Positions 47,801-51,996 of a stretch of DNA of 64,000 bases are shown in pieces; within the stretch, counting starts at the first letter, position 1; the number at the start of each line of letters is the position of its first letter. Made by a program: the position numbers and the translations under genes. The notes under the pieces were generated by a model, which searched no databases, was not told where the DNA came from, and worked only from the letters and a program-made list of their open reading frames with translations. Origin of the DNA: Incurvaria masculella (Eukaryota; Arthropoda; Insecta; Lepidoptera; Incurvariidae). The stretch lies in assembly GCA_946894095.1 (NCBI GenBank), contig OX335656.1, positions 139,001-203,000 on the forward strand. The letters run 5' to 3'.

Positions 47801-50593
47801 GACGCACGGCGGGTGAGGGGGGGGGAGAAGTCGCTCATGGCTGAGTGTGCTACCCGAACTCGGGCAGACGAGTGAGGGCAGACGTCATTGACAGTTGTGT
47901 CCATTTGGCAAATTTTCAAAGCTCTTGCGATTTGTTAAAAATGCATTGTACTTAAAGTAATATAGGCCCAAGGTTAGTTCTTGGCAGGTTTTTTTTAGGA
48001 GGCATCGTTTTCGCAGCCCCGTGAAAGTTTGAAAGCCCATGGTCACAATATCTTTATAAATTGTAGCCTATGTCTTATTCTGATGTATAAGCTATATTAT
48101 TGTAAAGTTTCATTAAAATCCATTCAGTAGTTTTTACGTGAAAGAGTAACAAATACCCATCCATCCATCCATTATTCCAAACGTTCCCCTTTATAATATT
48201 TATTAGATATTAGATAACTGCTATTCTTTAACAATGACAAAAGTTTAGAGTTACATTCATAATGTGAATTAATTAATCTTTCAAAAAAACTCTATTATAC
48301 TGGTTTGCTTCAAAGCACATTGCTGCCAACTAACACAAACTTTAAATCTAAGAGTAACAGTAACTGAAACATTACCAAACAAACCAATTCGCGAGAAAGT
48401 GTGTGTCAAACTAATCATAACAAAAACAAATGCTCTTGTACAATGATACAAGTTTGAACTTGTCTCTTAAACTTACAATCTTTCCGTCTCTTTCTCTCTG
48501 CAACTTTGAATTGTCGAGTGTTTGAAGCCAATGAGTTCGAATTAACGCGTCATTTTCGTACATAGCAATGATTTTTCGTTCGAATTACCAAGTGCATAAA
48601 AATGTATGGACTTAGTTCAAAATATGGAGAGATTTTGTAGGTAACTCGTGATAACTTTGAATTAAAGAGAGGTTCGAATTATTGCAGGTTTGAATTAACG
48701 AGAGTTCACTGTACATACTGGATCCTTGGAGTGTGGTGAAAAGTATGTTCAGTTGAATATCCTTATTAGATACTTCGTTGATCAGCCTTAATTAAAATAG
48801 AACAATGTCAAAAAAATTATTTTTCACTGAAAATTGCCTCTGATAAGCGATTTTATGTCAGACCTTTTTTTATGCGACCTGCCATGGATGACGAATACCA
48901 CACAACTAACGTTATGATACCGCCCAATACACAAAATTCCCGAAGGAGTTAGGTGTCATTCCAGGACCTTCCCTATATGAGCACGGCTACATTGAACTGG
49001 ATGGAAAACACGAACAATTTTTCATTGCCGCTTCGACCATCTTTTCATCCAATACGATGGTACCAACCTGGGTGGGCTTAAAGCCTACCACCTAGTAGGG
49101 GAAGGGGACCTACAGTTTTACACGGATTCCGAACCATGGAGCAGCTCGCATTCGTGACGAAATGCACTTATCGAACTCGGAAAGAGAAAGAAAGTGGTGC
49201 ATGTCGGAATTGAACCCAGACCTCTGGTACGCTGGGCCAGTCCCCGCGCCACTAGGCTACGAGCCGCTTACTGTCTCTCCGTCCCTTTAGAAAACATATT
49301 AGTTCCCTTAACCTTCCAGCTCCTCTCTCAATGTGTACTGTCCATGACAAGGATTCGTCAAAAAAAAATCCAAGGTATTGTAACTATTTAAGTTTGGTCA
49401 AACATACTTCATATGAATATTCGCCTAACAACATTATGCTAATACGCCTCCGACGGAAATTGCCTTAATGCACAGGAGTTCCAATAACCCAATAGGTTCA
49501 CCTCATCCATAAACAACCAGTATTACCCTTTATGGGTGTGCAAGTGCAAGACCTAATAAAAAATATTCAAAATATGAACGACCAATAAGGAGCGATGTCT
49601 GCTGCGAGAATTAATCGCACCGCGGCGCTGCGATCCGTTATGTGAACTTCACGTGGCACACCCCCAGAAACATCTTCCGGTGTGGCCGAGGTTATAAAGG
49701 CAACCCACGATGCCCCCCCACATAGTCACGTCATGTCGACGGGCTGTCATCATCGGCCATAAAGACCTGATCCAAGAAGCTTGCCCCTGCCTGCCGCCTG
49801 CGAAGTTATACAACCATCGCTGACACTAGCAAAAGCTAATACATCTCTTCGTAACCCCATGAACCTATACCGGCTACTTGCTATGCTTGCAGTAGATCCT
49901 TTTTTCTTCTTTGAACCAAGTCTGCAAAATTGGCCAGACTGGCTGCATTTCATGCTTGTTCAAAAAGCCAAGATGGTGAATTTTCCCCTTGCTTGCGATT
50001 TAGTATCCTGTAAAAATAACATAGGCCACAAAACATATTTTGTGCTAGAGTTCATGACCGGTACATTCTTTGCCAAATATAGGCACAATCATAGACAAGG
50101 CAAGCAACTAGCTGGGTGGAGGTTTGATTGCGAAGGAACTTAGCAGAGCAGAAATAGAACTTGTTATGACAAGACCAATGTTTGCGTTTCGTAATATGAG
50201 CTATTAAAACCGCTGTGGCCCCGACATACACCGGCAAAGTAAGGTTGACTGATAAAATAATTTTAAACATTTTCGGGCCATTGTCTCAGAACTTTGCTAT
50301 GTGCACCTAAAGACTGGATTAAAAATTCGCACCATAGTTGAATGTTCGCGAGTTAGAATAGCGGCAATCTTGACATCGTCGGGACAGGAGTCGGCAGCGA
50401 CCGCGAGTTCGGAGGAATCGATGACAAGGCCGTCGCAGCTGAACAGCTCGAGCGGCGTACACTCGGAAACGTCGGGCAGAGTGCGGCGACTCAGGAAAAA
50501 ACCACGTGCGAACAGAACAAACGCGCCAATGCACCAGCATGAGAACCACGTGAGGTAGAGCGCATAGTTCAAAGCACCCGGCGGTGGCTTCAT
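14698..50593 (-). CDS. PIGO: PIGO, GPI ethanolamine phosphate transferase 3 (13 joined exons; terminal exon listed separately)
   Basis: PIGO is an ER membrane enzyme that transfers ethanolamine phosphate to the third mannose of the GPI anchor precursor, the bridge to which proteins are later attached. Coding exons, in transcription order: 50593-50333, 41579-41277, 40577-40448, 39629-39408, 39018-38765, 30503-30352, 29215-28971, 22315-22120, 21838-21695, 21605-21474, 19261-18876, 15628-15428, 14828-14698. Every junction is GT-AG and all phases agree, giving 919 codons. The N-terminal anchor is followed by an alkaline-phosphatase-fold catalytic domain: VVVDAFRYDF (D about 104), PPTTT (about 149-153), GDDTW (about 200), DLDTVDN (about 225), LGVDHAGH (about 254-261) and GDHGM (about 298). 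Ala/Leu-rich multi-pass membrane segments follow. The order of motifs matches animal PIGO rather than PIGN or PIGG. Introns of up to 13.6 kb hold transposons. Exon 1 boundaries are the least certain. Confidence 0.93.
14971..15567 (-). repeat. PIGO: 149-bp tandem array of PIGO exon 12 3' end plus splice donor (4 copies)
   Basis: Copies begin at 14971, 15120, 15269 and 15418. All are essentially identical and each includes the exon from CTACCTGTACGG to AACACGTTCG plus the donor gtcagtattgaa. The right-most copy is the 3' part of the true exon. The three to its left lie in intron 12 and carry a donor but no acceptor. The three extra units add 447 bp, a multiple of three, but read-through meets TGA immediately after the first donor. 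Confidence 0.93.
15428..15628 (-). CDS. PIGO: PIGO exon 12 (functional copy heading a 149-bp array)
   Basis: The exon is 201 bp. It encodes SAVAWALLSTYYLYGTGHHA, then HVRWAAAFHAGELDT and AAAFLLLNTFG. It matches human AVSAWALM...FYSTGHQP...IHWHAAF...GANTF closely. The acceptor is ggttggcag and the donor is TTCG followed by gtcagt. Reading through the donor in frame meets TGA after three codons. Three further copies of the 3' end and donor follow in intron 12. Confidence 0.92.
15990..17135 (+). pseudogene. Degenerate CR1-like LINE: zinc-finger ORF1 and reverse transcriptase fragments
   Basis: At 16010 a short frame reads MNCQKCHKDFFYGDAIRCSY then CFKTFHLCCMKEL, a CX2C...HX2C PHD-like finger found in ORF1 of some CR1-type LINEs. 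A frameshift leads to the 16125-16337 ORF (QRIVQIIRRSFASEFEAIHT). Further on, DIEVQKALKNLDPFKGAG (about 16410) and LQVDTVYTDFCKSFDKVNN (about 17045) are reverse transcriptase blocks. Most of the element is deleted. A MITE sits at 16459-16700. Confidence 0.75.
16459..16700. mobile_element. MITE with 28-bp terminal inverted repeats
   Basis: Arms gggtccattcagagtaagag... (16459-16486) and its complement (16673-16700) match at 27 of 28 positions. The 242-bp element interrupts the LINE frame between KGAG and the following residues and encodes nothing. Confidence 0.8.
17236..18209 (-). mobile_element. Penelope-like element, 3' fragment with 49-bp inverted flanks
   Basis: A 49-bp perfect inverted repeat lies at 17268-17316 and 18160-18208. 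A possible 12-bp direct repeat (tacagacagaca) occurs at 17224-17235 and 18210-18221. Between them is one minus-strand frame coding a GIY-YIG domain. Penelope-like elements often carry terminal repeats in direct or inverted order. Their reverse transcriptase core is missing here. The element sits in PIGO intron 11 beside a CR1 fragment. Confidence 0.8.
17348..18109 (-). CDS. Penelope-like element protein, C-terminal part with GIY-YIG endonuclease
   Basis: An open frame of 253 residues. The domain SPGVYQIPCSCGKSYIGQTK, then RSVMERISKHVRALKKMD and SAIAEHADSGIHHWI is the GIY-YIG-type endonuclease characteristic of Penelope-like retroelements. Upstream residues (YIKGVTDKIGRLLSRFSIKT) match the linker between reverse transcriptase and endonuclease. 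The annotated start is merely the first Met; the N-terminal reverse transcriptase is gone, so the protein is a fragment. Confidence 0.85.
   Translation of the reverse strand: MVTRVLAANGYKGKSASYTIKTFTRRQGAERQKAYLPYIKGVTDKIGRLLSRFSIKTIFQPQTKVSHLLCSVKDALNPLQSPGVYQIPCSCGKSYIGQTKRSVMERISKHVRALKKMDKNKSAIAEHADSGIHHWIRFDQVKILSTEKRFFPRIIRESIEISKHANFNRGDSYKLSAVWNPVLAPLRCSKSDSPQNHSQEDVVSSFCTLMGAQNAAATSFLPTHSHSYNLRSRSRVTDSGLSNVRAAARTHSP
18471..18610 (-). other. Unassigned GC-rich island in PIGO intron 11
   Basis: About 140 bp of high GC content in an AT-rich intron, open on the minus strand (VREDKPHHPVLEVGLPDVRC). GC richness here resembles PIGO exons, but exon 11 joins exon 12 in phase without it, and no convincing acceptor precedes it. 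It could be a lost exon relic or part of an unrecognised repeat. Confidence 0.3.
18876..19261 (-). CDS. PIGO: PIGO exon 11: Ala-rich transmembrane exon
   Basis: This is the longest exon (386 bp, 128 codons plus split codons). It is extremely GC-rich and encodes several helices made largely of Ala and Leu, including WALLAALAALLAA and LVRACLVLHVALSLALG. The acceptor is gtgcgtcag and the donor is CGAG followed by gtgggt. Phases match exons 10 and 12 exactly. It is about 50-80 residues shorter than the equivalent human stretch, which suggests a reduced cytosolic loop. All six frames are nearly open here because GC content removes stop codons. Confidence 0.85.
19800..20066. repeat. Short dispersed repeat (lepidopteran style) with gggtacggaaccc end
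   Basis: It begins aaccggtcaagtgcgagtct and ends gggtacggaaccctaaaaa. Related pieces occur at 34235-34335 (agggttccgttcccaaaggg) and 40200-40250 (gtgcgagtccgactcgcact). It is noncoding. I recognise the pattern as common in moth genomes but cannot classify it. Confidence 0.6.
20095..20265 (-). pseudogene. LINE 3' terminal fragment
   Basis: The minus strand contains a QTWCEERQAGQHCFRS-like frame and GC-rich text (gcgaaaac, gccggcc, tcacaccatgtttgagg) shared with the better-preserved fragment at 36820-37070. It is a short relic. Confidence 0.45.
20426..21422. mobile_element. TTAA-flanked miniature DNA transposon (copy with internal insertions)
   Basis: It is flanked by TTAA at 20422-20425 and 21423-21426, and its right terminal repeat is cgggttgggccacc. 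Internal text (agatgtctgatgaccgttgg, ttcgcgcgttttatacaat) is shared with copies at 45081 and 57629. Relative to those, this copy carries extra DNA at about 20650-21060 and a 68-bp insert near 21120 that itself recurs at 30797 and 37866. TTAA targeting suggests a piggyBac-type mobiliser. Confidence 0.75.
21474..21605 (-). CDS. PIGO: PIGO exon 10
   Basis: The exon is 132 bp. It encodes ACREEQGACW, a Gly/Ala loop, and the helix AGVLLAMLALGATVAAVRHW. It corresponds to the HRCPEE loop and the helix ending AAVRLW in human PIGO. The acceptor is cgcgcag and the donor is CATTG followed by gtttgt. A TTAA-flanked miniature transposon ends about 50 bp into the following intron. Confidence 0.88.
21695..21838 (-). 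CDS. PIGO: PIGO exon 9
   Basis: The exon is 144 bp. It starts with the SYVIEEGSVCVFLCLGVLGA block, equivalent to SFVVAEA and the next helix of human PIGO, and ends ALAATRSYR at a gtgcgt donor. It is separated from exon 8 by only 281 bp and from exon 10 by 89 bp, the shortest intron of the gene. Confidence 0.9.
22120..22315 (-). CDS. PIGO: PIGO exon 8 (functional copy at the end of a 151-bp array)
   Basis: The exon is 196 bp. It encodes AGTEVETGAVLAAGLVSTLA, then ALVVLHWDGVAERWWLAR, and ends VALVASAAALAS before the split Asn-Ser codons. It matches the TIELKLDLVLLGAV...LFRLAVFFSDS segment of human PIGO. The acceptor is gttggttgcag. The donor is AACAG followed by gtaaca. This is the only copy that continues past GCGCGCGGCG into the rest of the exon and a good donor. 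The upstream array copies stop there and share substitutions (HWDG becomes HRNG) absent from this copy. Confidence 0.9.
22165..24553 (-). repeat. PIGO: 151-bp tandem array of PIGO exon 8 5' part plus splice acceptor (true exon, 14 full copies, 1 partial)
   Basis: The unit is gtgtgtggttggttgcag plus about 126 bp of exon 8 ending GCGCGCGGCG, joined to gctgatgg. Acceptor positions step by 151 from 22315 (true exon) to 22466, 22617 and so on up to 24429. Copies are almost identical; one carries a C-to-T change at 23622. They share several substitutions relative to the true exon, so the array has been homogenised apart from it. The last partial copy (24430-24553) has a small deletion and is cut by a LINE 3' end. 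The unit has no stop in any plus-strand frame, producing spurious ORFs of 516-838 residues. Confidence 0.95.
24554..27290 (-). mobile_element. CR1/Jockey-type LINE inserted in the exon 8 array
   Basis: The 3' end (an A-rich run of aataaagtaaaataaatt type) abuts the partial array unit at 24553. The 5' end is truncated near 27290, inside the endonuclease. The sequence beyond (27290-27320) resembles the array's acceptor region, so the element interrupts one copy of the array. I see no clear target duplication. Confidence 0.8.
24875..27290 (-). pseudogene. LINE pol: partial endonuclease and full reverse transcriptase, one nonsense codon
   Basis: From the right: FPRDQFLLLGDFNVSRATWD (endonuclease), SGPDGIHPIFVRNCAD, ENHRPISKLNVIGKLFEK, then a TAA at 25940-25942, and in the same frame VDVVYTDYSKAFDKIPHN, TSGVPQGSHLGPLMFNIFIN and LLYADDKKI. 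Apart from the nonsense codon and the missing 5' end the frame is intact. The N-terminal stretch of the computed frame (YGRWVVADADMED) is host sequence beyond the truncation point. Confidence 0.9.
27321..28970. other. PIGO intron 7, no recognised gene
   Basis: I see no exon-like signals. At 28030-28200 there is a modest GC-rich patch open on both strands, and near 28540-28600 a short stretch (gacgtttcggacgaaccatt) related to the repeat at 30640 and 38330. The rest is AT-rich. Confidence 0.4.
28971..29215 (-). CDS. PIGO: PIGO exon 7: first multi-pass membrane helices
   Basis: The exon is 245 bp. It encodes SWTEGVREKCRRVWVEFDSL, then a hydrophobic run MLRGCLLALMAVFLNYLV and a second Ala-rich helix ending ASALTAA. 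The charged CREVW-like block followed by a helix is the expected start of the PIGO membrane domain. The acceptor is ctggtcag at 29216 and the donor is GCCG followed by gtcatt at 28970. The split codon joins exon 8 as G/AC (Asp). Confidence 0.87.
30352..30503 (-). CDS. PIGO: PIGO exon 6
   Basis: The exon is 152 bp, phase 0 to 2. It encodes VARYVERYAAESPQLD and then SEQQFLRFTEDA. This corresponds to the luminal helical segment QVSRFLHTY...LQQFLRGAR of human PIGO just before the membrane domain. The acceptor is gtgtgcag and the donor is GCTAG followed by gtctcc. It is separated from exon 5 by an 8.3-kb intron of repeats. Confidence 0.88.
30620..30755 (+). repeat. Dispersed repeat, copy A (inverted partner at 38295-38430)
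   Basis: It contains gctcgcctgatgatggacca, then aacgtttggtccgaaacgtc and catcatcgaaacaccgtgag. The reverse complement recurs at 38295-38430, and a shorter relative lies near 28540. Noncoding; family unknown. Confidence 0.65.
31352..31428 (+). repeat. tRNA-derived SINE head (not a functional tRNA)
   Basis: Pol III box A-like tggcgcagggcgg and box B ggttcgaatcc are about 60 nt apart and followed by a T-rich run. The acceptor-stem halves do not pair, so this is a tRNA relic or SINE head. Confidence 0.45.
31600..32400 (-). pseudogene. Fossil mariner transposase
   Basis: Minus-strand frames include RNIILHHNNASSQTAMQT and then NVELMSHPAYSPDLAPCD, the HHDNASSHT...YSPDLAPCDF catalytic block of mariner transposases. 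The frame is broken repeatedly and the termini are not evident. Confidence 0.75.
32740..33180 (+). repeat. Dispersed repeat, inverted relative of 37385-37755
   Basis: It contains atgggtaggcagagacaata and agtaagcgaaaaagaaagac followed by gatcatcagtcgccgtcggt. The reverse complement recurs at 37385-37755. Both encode the short string MSKRKRK...SRRRCTCP, which may be a remnant of a retroelement 5' region. Confidence 0.6.
33515..33725 (+). repeat. Dispersed lepidopteran-style repeat
   Basis: It carries accgacttcaaaaaaggagg, a long T run at 33550-33573, and tatgttcaccgattactcga. I recognise the motif order from moth repeats. Noncoding. Confidence 0.55.
34571..35685. mobile_element. Foldback element with 170-bp near-perfect inverted arms
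   Basis: Arms 34571-34740 and 35516-35685 are reverse complements at 169 of 170 positions, enclosing 775 bp of AT-rich, noncoding DNA. Outer ends read aataaaatatttttaaataa and inner ends gtcggtgccttgggtaga. A diverged single arm occurs at 44235-44425. The near-identity indicates recent formation or arm-to-arm conversion. Confidence 0.85.
35930..36590 (-). repeat. Unclassified GC-rich element
   Basis: The 430-bp GC-rich stretch 35930-36360 is open in two minus-strand frames (MIRLRGLRWSNGFLIRGVPL; MVKWLLNPGCPSSHGTYLAD), then cccacgtcgtggggaaggaa and gaataaatttaac follow. Composition is unlike both introns and PIGO exons. I do not recognise a domain. A dispersed repeat with conserved GC-rich core is my best reading. 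Confidence 0.4.
36820..37070 (-). pseudogene. LINE pol C-terminal fragment
   Basis: The frame reads HTFTVDIPKIRTHRSSISFI, then RVRKLWNELPSGVFPPKYNL and GSFKHGVKKHLAGR. The RxxxLWNxLPxxVFPxxYxxxxFKxxVxxHL block is the C-terminus of CR1/Jockey-like pol proteins. Upstream domains are missing. Confidence 0.8.
37218..37362 (+). repeat. SINE tail fragment
   Basis: It contains gtagccgtgctcataaaggg, gaatgtggtgtattgggcta, and ends catgtcaggtttcataaaaa. This is the 3' body shared by the SINEs at 48868, 56551 and 63605. Confidence 0.7.
37385..37755 (-). repeat. Dispersed repeat, inverted relative of 32740-33180
   Basis: This is the reverse complement of much of 32740-33180, including a minus-strand frame starting MSKRKRKMRSPAITSRRRCT. 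It ends near a tatgtatg run at 37745. Confidence 0.6.
37860..38210 (-). pseudogene. Jockey-type LINE pol C-terminus and 3' end
   Basis: The frame MLRIIVDAPWYVTNETLHKD followed by LLIPTIHEECYKTVKRYKKH matches the NAPWYVxNxTLHxDLxIPxV block of Jockey pol. Downstream on the same strand lies a 3' end with aataaacaataaacaataa repeats. The 3' terminal 60 bp (tcatcatccacacgcagtac on the plus strand) recurs at 21130 and 30800. Confidence 0.75.
38295..38430 (-). repeat. Dispersed repeat, copy B
   Basis: This is the reverse complement of the repeat at 30620-30755 (cttactcactgtgtgtcgat, ttggttcatcatcaggcgag). Both copies sit in or beside PIGO intron 5 in opposite orientation. Confidence 0.65.
38765..39018 (-). 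CDS. PIGO: PIGO exon 5: end of the catalytic domain
   Basis: The exon is 254 bp. It begins with the GDHGGDSALETEAALLLHS block, the continuation of the GDHGM motif and a hallmark of PIGO. It then encodes QTELAATLAAVLGRAPPAPS, which matches the loop naming the target membrane face in animal orthologs, and ends SNLAQ at a gtacct donor. GC content is very high compared with the AT-rich introns around it. Confidence 0.92.
39408..39629 (-). CDS. PIGO: PIGO exon 4: metal-binding histidines
   Basis: The exon is 222 bp. It encodes WQLLVAHYLGVDHAGHRYGP and ends near LCVLGDHGMTDT. The D-H and H of VDHAGH and the D-H of GDHGM are the metal ligands of the alkaline phosphatase superfamily. The acceptor is gttttcag and the donor is ACCG followed by gtatgt. 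The split codon at its 5' end (G/AA) joins exon 3 cleanly. Confidence 0.94.
39775..40447 (-). repeat. PIGO: Decayed tandem copies of PIGO exon 3 3' part plus donor
   Basis: Four degenerate copies of CTGCTCGGCGACGATAC through CACTGTCGACAATG plus the donor-side intron sequence follow exon 3. The marker ttgtcgac lies at 40450 (true exon), 40301, 40042 and 39908, with a fifth partial copy ending near 39775. The first duplicate already has a stop in place of the GDDTW Trp. An unrelated repeat fragment is inserted at about 40145-40255. Divergence is far greater than in the other arrays, so this one is older. Confidence 0.85.
40448..40577 (-). CDS. PIGO: PIGO exon 3 (source of a decayed tandem array)
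   Basis: The exon is 130 bp, phase 0 in and phase 1 out. It encodes a VVKGGGLAVLLGDDTW block (the enzyme's GDDTW motif), then LFPGRW and YSFHTWDLDTVDN. The acceptor is gtgtgcag and the donor is AATG followed by gtgcgg. Residue spacing from exon 2 to GDDTW equals that of human PIGO. Four degraded copies of its 3' half plus donor lie just downstream at 39775-40447. Confidence 0.92.
40620..40745 (-). repeat. SINE tail fragment in PIGO intron 2
   Basis: The reverse complement of the shared SINE body: gatggctaataccacaccca, attggcccaacagactgcat and ccatgcaagaaccttcc on the plus strand. It lies just upstream of exon 3. Confidence 0.65.
41277..41579 (-). CDS. PIGO: PIGO exon 2: start of the catalytic domain
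   Basis: This exon has 101 codons in phase 0 at both ends. It carries RVLLVVVDAFRYDF, the first metal-binding Asp block of the alkaline phosphatase fold. It also carries ADPPTTTLQRLKALVTGSLP, which holds the Thr nucleophile region, and AEIQEDNLIDQ, which is near-identical to the equivalent animal block. The acceptor is ttag at 41580-41583. The donor is CAG followed by gtcacg. The 699-bp intron that follows contains a SINE fragment. Confidence 0.93.
41869..41975. mobile_element. Very short MITE-like inverted repeat
   Basis: The ends tattcagagtgggc and gccctctgaata are near-complementary and bracket about 107 bp of noncoding DNA in PIGO intron 1. Too short to assign. Confidence 0.45.
42355..43492 (-). 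mobile_element. Helitron-like non-autonomous element
   Basis: On the minus strand it starts near 43492 (tctaataaatattataaagg) and ends gagccgggtaccgcagCTAG at 42355-42358. A (ATCC)n run at 43405-43448 lies near the 5' end. It shares several hundred bases with 46014-46700 (gactccaacccacag, gcgttatattatgta). No protein gene. Confidence 0.75.
43618..43990 (-). pseudogene. LINE 3' end with poly(A) tail and C-terminal pol remnant
   Basis: A minus-strand frame reads LISLPTTKIWNCLPASAFPY and then KNCNLNKLYRSAIV, resembling the TxxxWNxLPxxxFPxxY end of CR1-like pol. The plus-strand T run at 43620-43638 is the element's poly(A) tail. Confidence 0.6.
44235..44425 (+). repeat. Diverged single arm of the foldback family
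   Basis: The order ttatttttaaataaaa, accgccatcaaaaaacacta, aattattggaaacttttaat and ccatttgaagtcattttgaa parallels the arm at 34571-34740 with many changes. Confidence 0.55.
44440..45076. other. AT-rich intron 1 sequence, nothing recognised
   Basis: No coding or repeat signature that I can identify. Confidence 0.4.
45081..45622. mobile_element. TTAA-flanked miniature DNA transposon (complete copy)
   Basis: It is flanked by TTAA at 45077-45080 and 45623-45626. Terminal inverted repeats are ggtggcccaacccg and cgggttgggccacc (14 bp, perfect). 542 bp, noncoding. Exact TTAA duplication is the piggyBac target preference. Copies at 20426 and 57629. Confidence 0.85.
46014..47530 (-). mobile_element. 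Helitron-like element with nested insertion
   Basis: The minus-strand 3' end CTAG lies at 46014-46017 with the hairpin gagcgaagccgggtaccgca. The body is 85-95% like 42355-43100 by eye. It is interrupted after gcggaactgaatt (46702) by another retroelement end and resumes at about 47355. Confidence 0.7.
46702..47354 (-). mobile_element. Nested retroelement 3' end with (AAATTTG)n tail
   Basis: The plus strand begins tttcaaatttcaaatttcaa, the complement of an (AAATTTG)n 3' tail, and goes on with ctttattagactgtttatga. It splits the Helitron-like element. No coding remnant is visible. An aat-rich microsatellite lies at 47290-47320. Confidence 0.65.
47531..48212. repeat. Large palindrome of two Helitron-like 5' ends, head to head
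   Basis: The left arm at about 47531-47735 (ctactaatactataaagggg to ggctgcgaaaacgatgcc) is repeated in reverse complement at about 48003-48208, about 200 bp each, around a 270-bp GC-rich spacer. The same arm occurs once more at 43258-43490. Confidence 0.75.
48215..48860. other. AT-rich intron 1 sequence, nothing recognised
   Basis: No exon-like or repeat-end signal seen. Confidence 0.35.
48868..49265 (-). repeat. tRNA-headed SINE, full length
   Basis: On the minus strand the head reads ctcgtagcctagtggcgcgg (box A) and ctgggttcaattccgacatg (box B), followed by the body ccgaatccgtgtaaaactgt aggtccccttcccctac (shared with 56640-56700) and the tail ending gtcgcataaaaaaagg. Nearly 400 bp. It lies in PIGO intron 1. 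Confidence 0.8.
49270..50296. other. PIGO intron 1 near exon 1, nothing recognised
   Basis: A plus-strand frame at 49781-50143 lacks any known motif and has no splice or codon signature that I trust. Confidence 0.35.
50333..50593 (-). CDS. PIGO: PIGO exon 1: start codon, signal anchor
   Basis: The exon starts MKPPPGALNYALYLTWFSC and continues through one hydrophobic segment into ARGFFLSRRTLP. The GFFLSR block corresponds to the GFLLTR block just after the N-terminal membrane anchor of animal PIGO. A phase-0 donor (ATG followed by gtgcga) at 50332 gives 87 codons and fits the phase-0 acceptor of exon 2. The open frame runs on to about 50297, so another donor, or a small missed exon in the 8.75-kb intron 1, is possible. 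The region just upstream (50594-50950) must hold the promoter. I see no clear TATA box there. Confidence 0.75.
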
Positions 50594-51990
50594 CGCGCCA
50601 CCGCTCTCACAAATCCGCCTCTCTTATTAGCGGTGTCGTTTGTTTTTTTTTTACTTTCACGCACAGTCATTAAGTTATTACAGATTTTCTTTCAGGTTTT
50701 CACAATTTTACCGGAAAATCCTATTGCAGCAAACACAGAATACAACTATACGGGTTGACTGACACTGACAGCAGCGCTGGTTGACAGTGGCAGCGCGTTC
50801 CGATTAGAACTGTAACCGATTACACTGCTAAAAGCGTATACAAGCGTCCCGAATCAGATTGTACGCTCAAAGCAGTAAGCGTTACAAATTATTCGGACCG
50901 TTTGTGTGCGCGCTTACGGTAACAAAAAAACAAACATGGAACAAATGACTTTAATGGTCGTAGTTCACCTCAAATCTGAATCTAATCAATTGCTCTAGGT
51001 TGAACTTAAATTTTCAACTGAGGTACGATGTAGAGAGACGATAGACTACTCTTTAGAAACGTCAAAAAGTGACATTGACAGTTGCACACACAGTGCCCTA
51101 CCTCCAAAGTGTGAACACTGTGTACGGCATAGCGTGACGTAGGGATGACATACCGTTCACGGGACGCCATTTTGAGGGCTGTATGCGCGTATTGGATTCG
51201 TTTTGAGCGTGCTTTTGGTAACGATGATTCAAATCTGTCCACGACCTGTGTTCGGAGGCAAAGTGTTCCGTGCCATTCAAGTGCAAGAAATAATGTTTTC
51301 GTTAACAGAGCCATTGATCCGACTAGTCACCTAAATCGGTGTTTATAGTCCCACTTAGCTTATTTTGGGCATGACTGAGGGCACCACTATATTTTTATGG
51401 TTAACTACCACATGAAAAAAATCCCCCATTGACAGGAAAAACATTTACTACCCGTTGTAAGAAAAAAATAATTTGATGAAATGAAAATTACTATTTTAGG
51501 TAAATAATTGTATTCAAAATAAAATAAAATTAGATCTTTCATCATTTTAATACAAAAAATTGGGTTGGCAAAAGTGGGGCTCTCTGATCAAAGAAAGGAG
51601 ATTTGTTATGTTAGCGCGCCAGCAACGAGACCCGCTGTCTCTTGCTACGACCACAAACCCAGCTTCGTTCGTCACTCATTGGCTGCGGAACGAAAGGAGA
51701 ATGGCGTCGTGGCCGTGGCGGGAGCACGAACACAAGCTTGATTTGACATTTACCCTAGAGATTGACAAACTTCAATTGACATCGATAGGCGTATCGACAA
51801 ACAATGGTGAATGTCTGAATGATTGTTTTTTAGCTACATATATTAAATGATTATGCCATAAGCTACTTTGGGTACAGAAATCTTGTGCTATTATATAAAT
51901 ATACAGGGTGTCGTAACGGCCAGTACATTAATTTCGCCAGCGTAATCCTCATGTTTTTCCGAGACAAAAAAGTTAAAAAAAAATCCTTTC
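50594..51990. other. PIGO 5' flank and intergenic sequence
   Basis: The promoter should lie in 50594-50950 on the minus strand; no TATA box or known motif is clear. At 51070-51350 a dispersed-looking stretch (cgttcacgggacgccatttt, ccattcaagtgcaagaaata) resembles a common moth repeat. At 51905 acagggtgtcgtaac looks like a lone transposon end. Confidence 0.35.
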
Positions 51991-51996
51991 AAGTTT

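Noticed and set aside
49781..50143. 120-residue plus-strand ORF next to PIGO exon 1
   Set aside because: No recognisable motif and no supporting signals. It lies antisense in a repeat-rich intron and its length is within chance for this window.
14698..50593. Assignment of the enzyme as PIGN or PIGG
   Set aside because: The DPPTTTxQRLKxLxTGSLPTF, GDDTW and DLDTVDN blocks and the C-terminal RHLMVWxVFAPK block match PIGO; residue order and spacing agree throughout.
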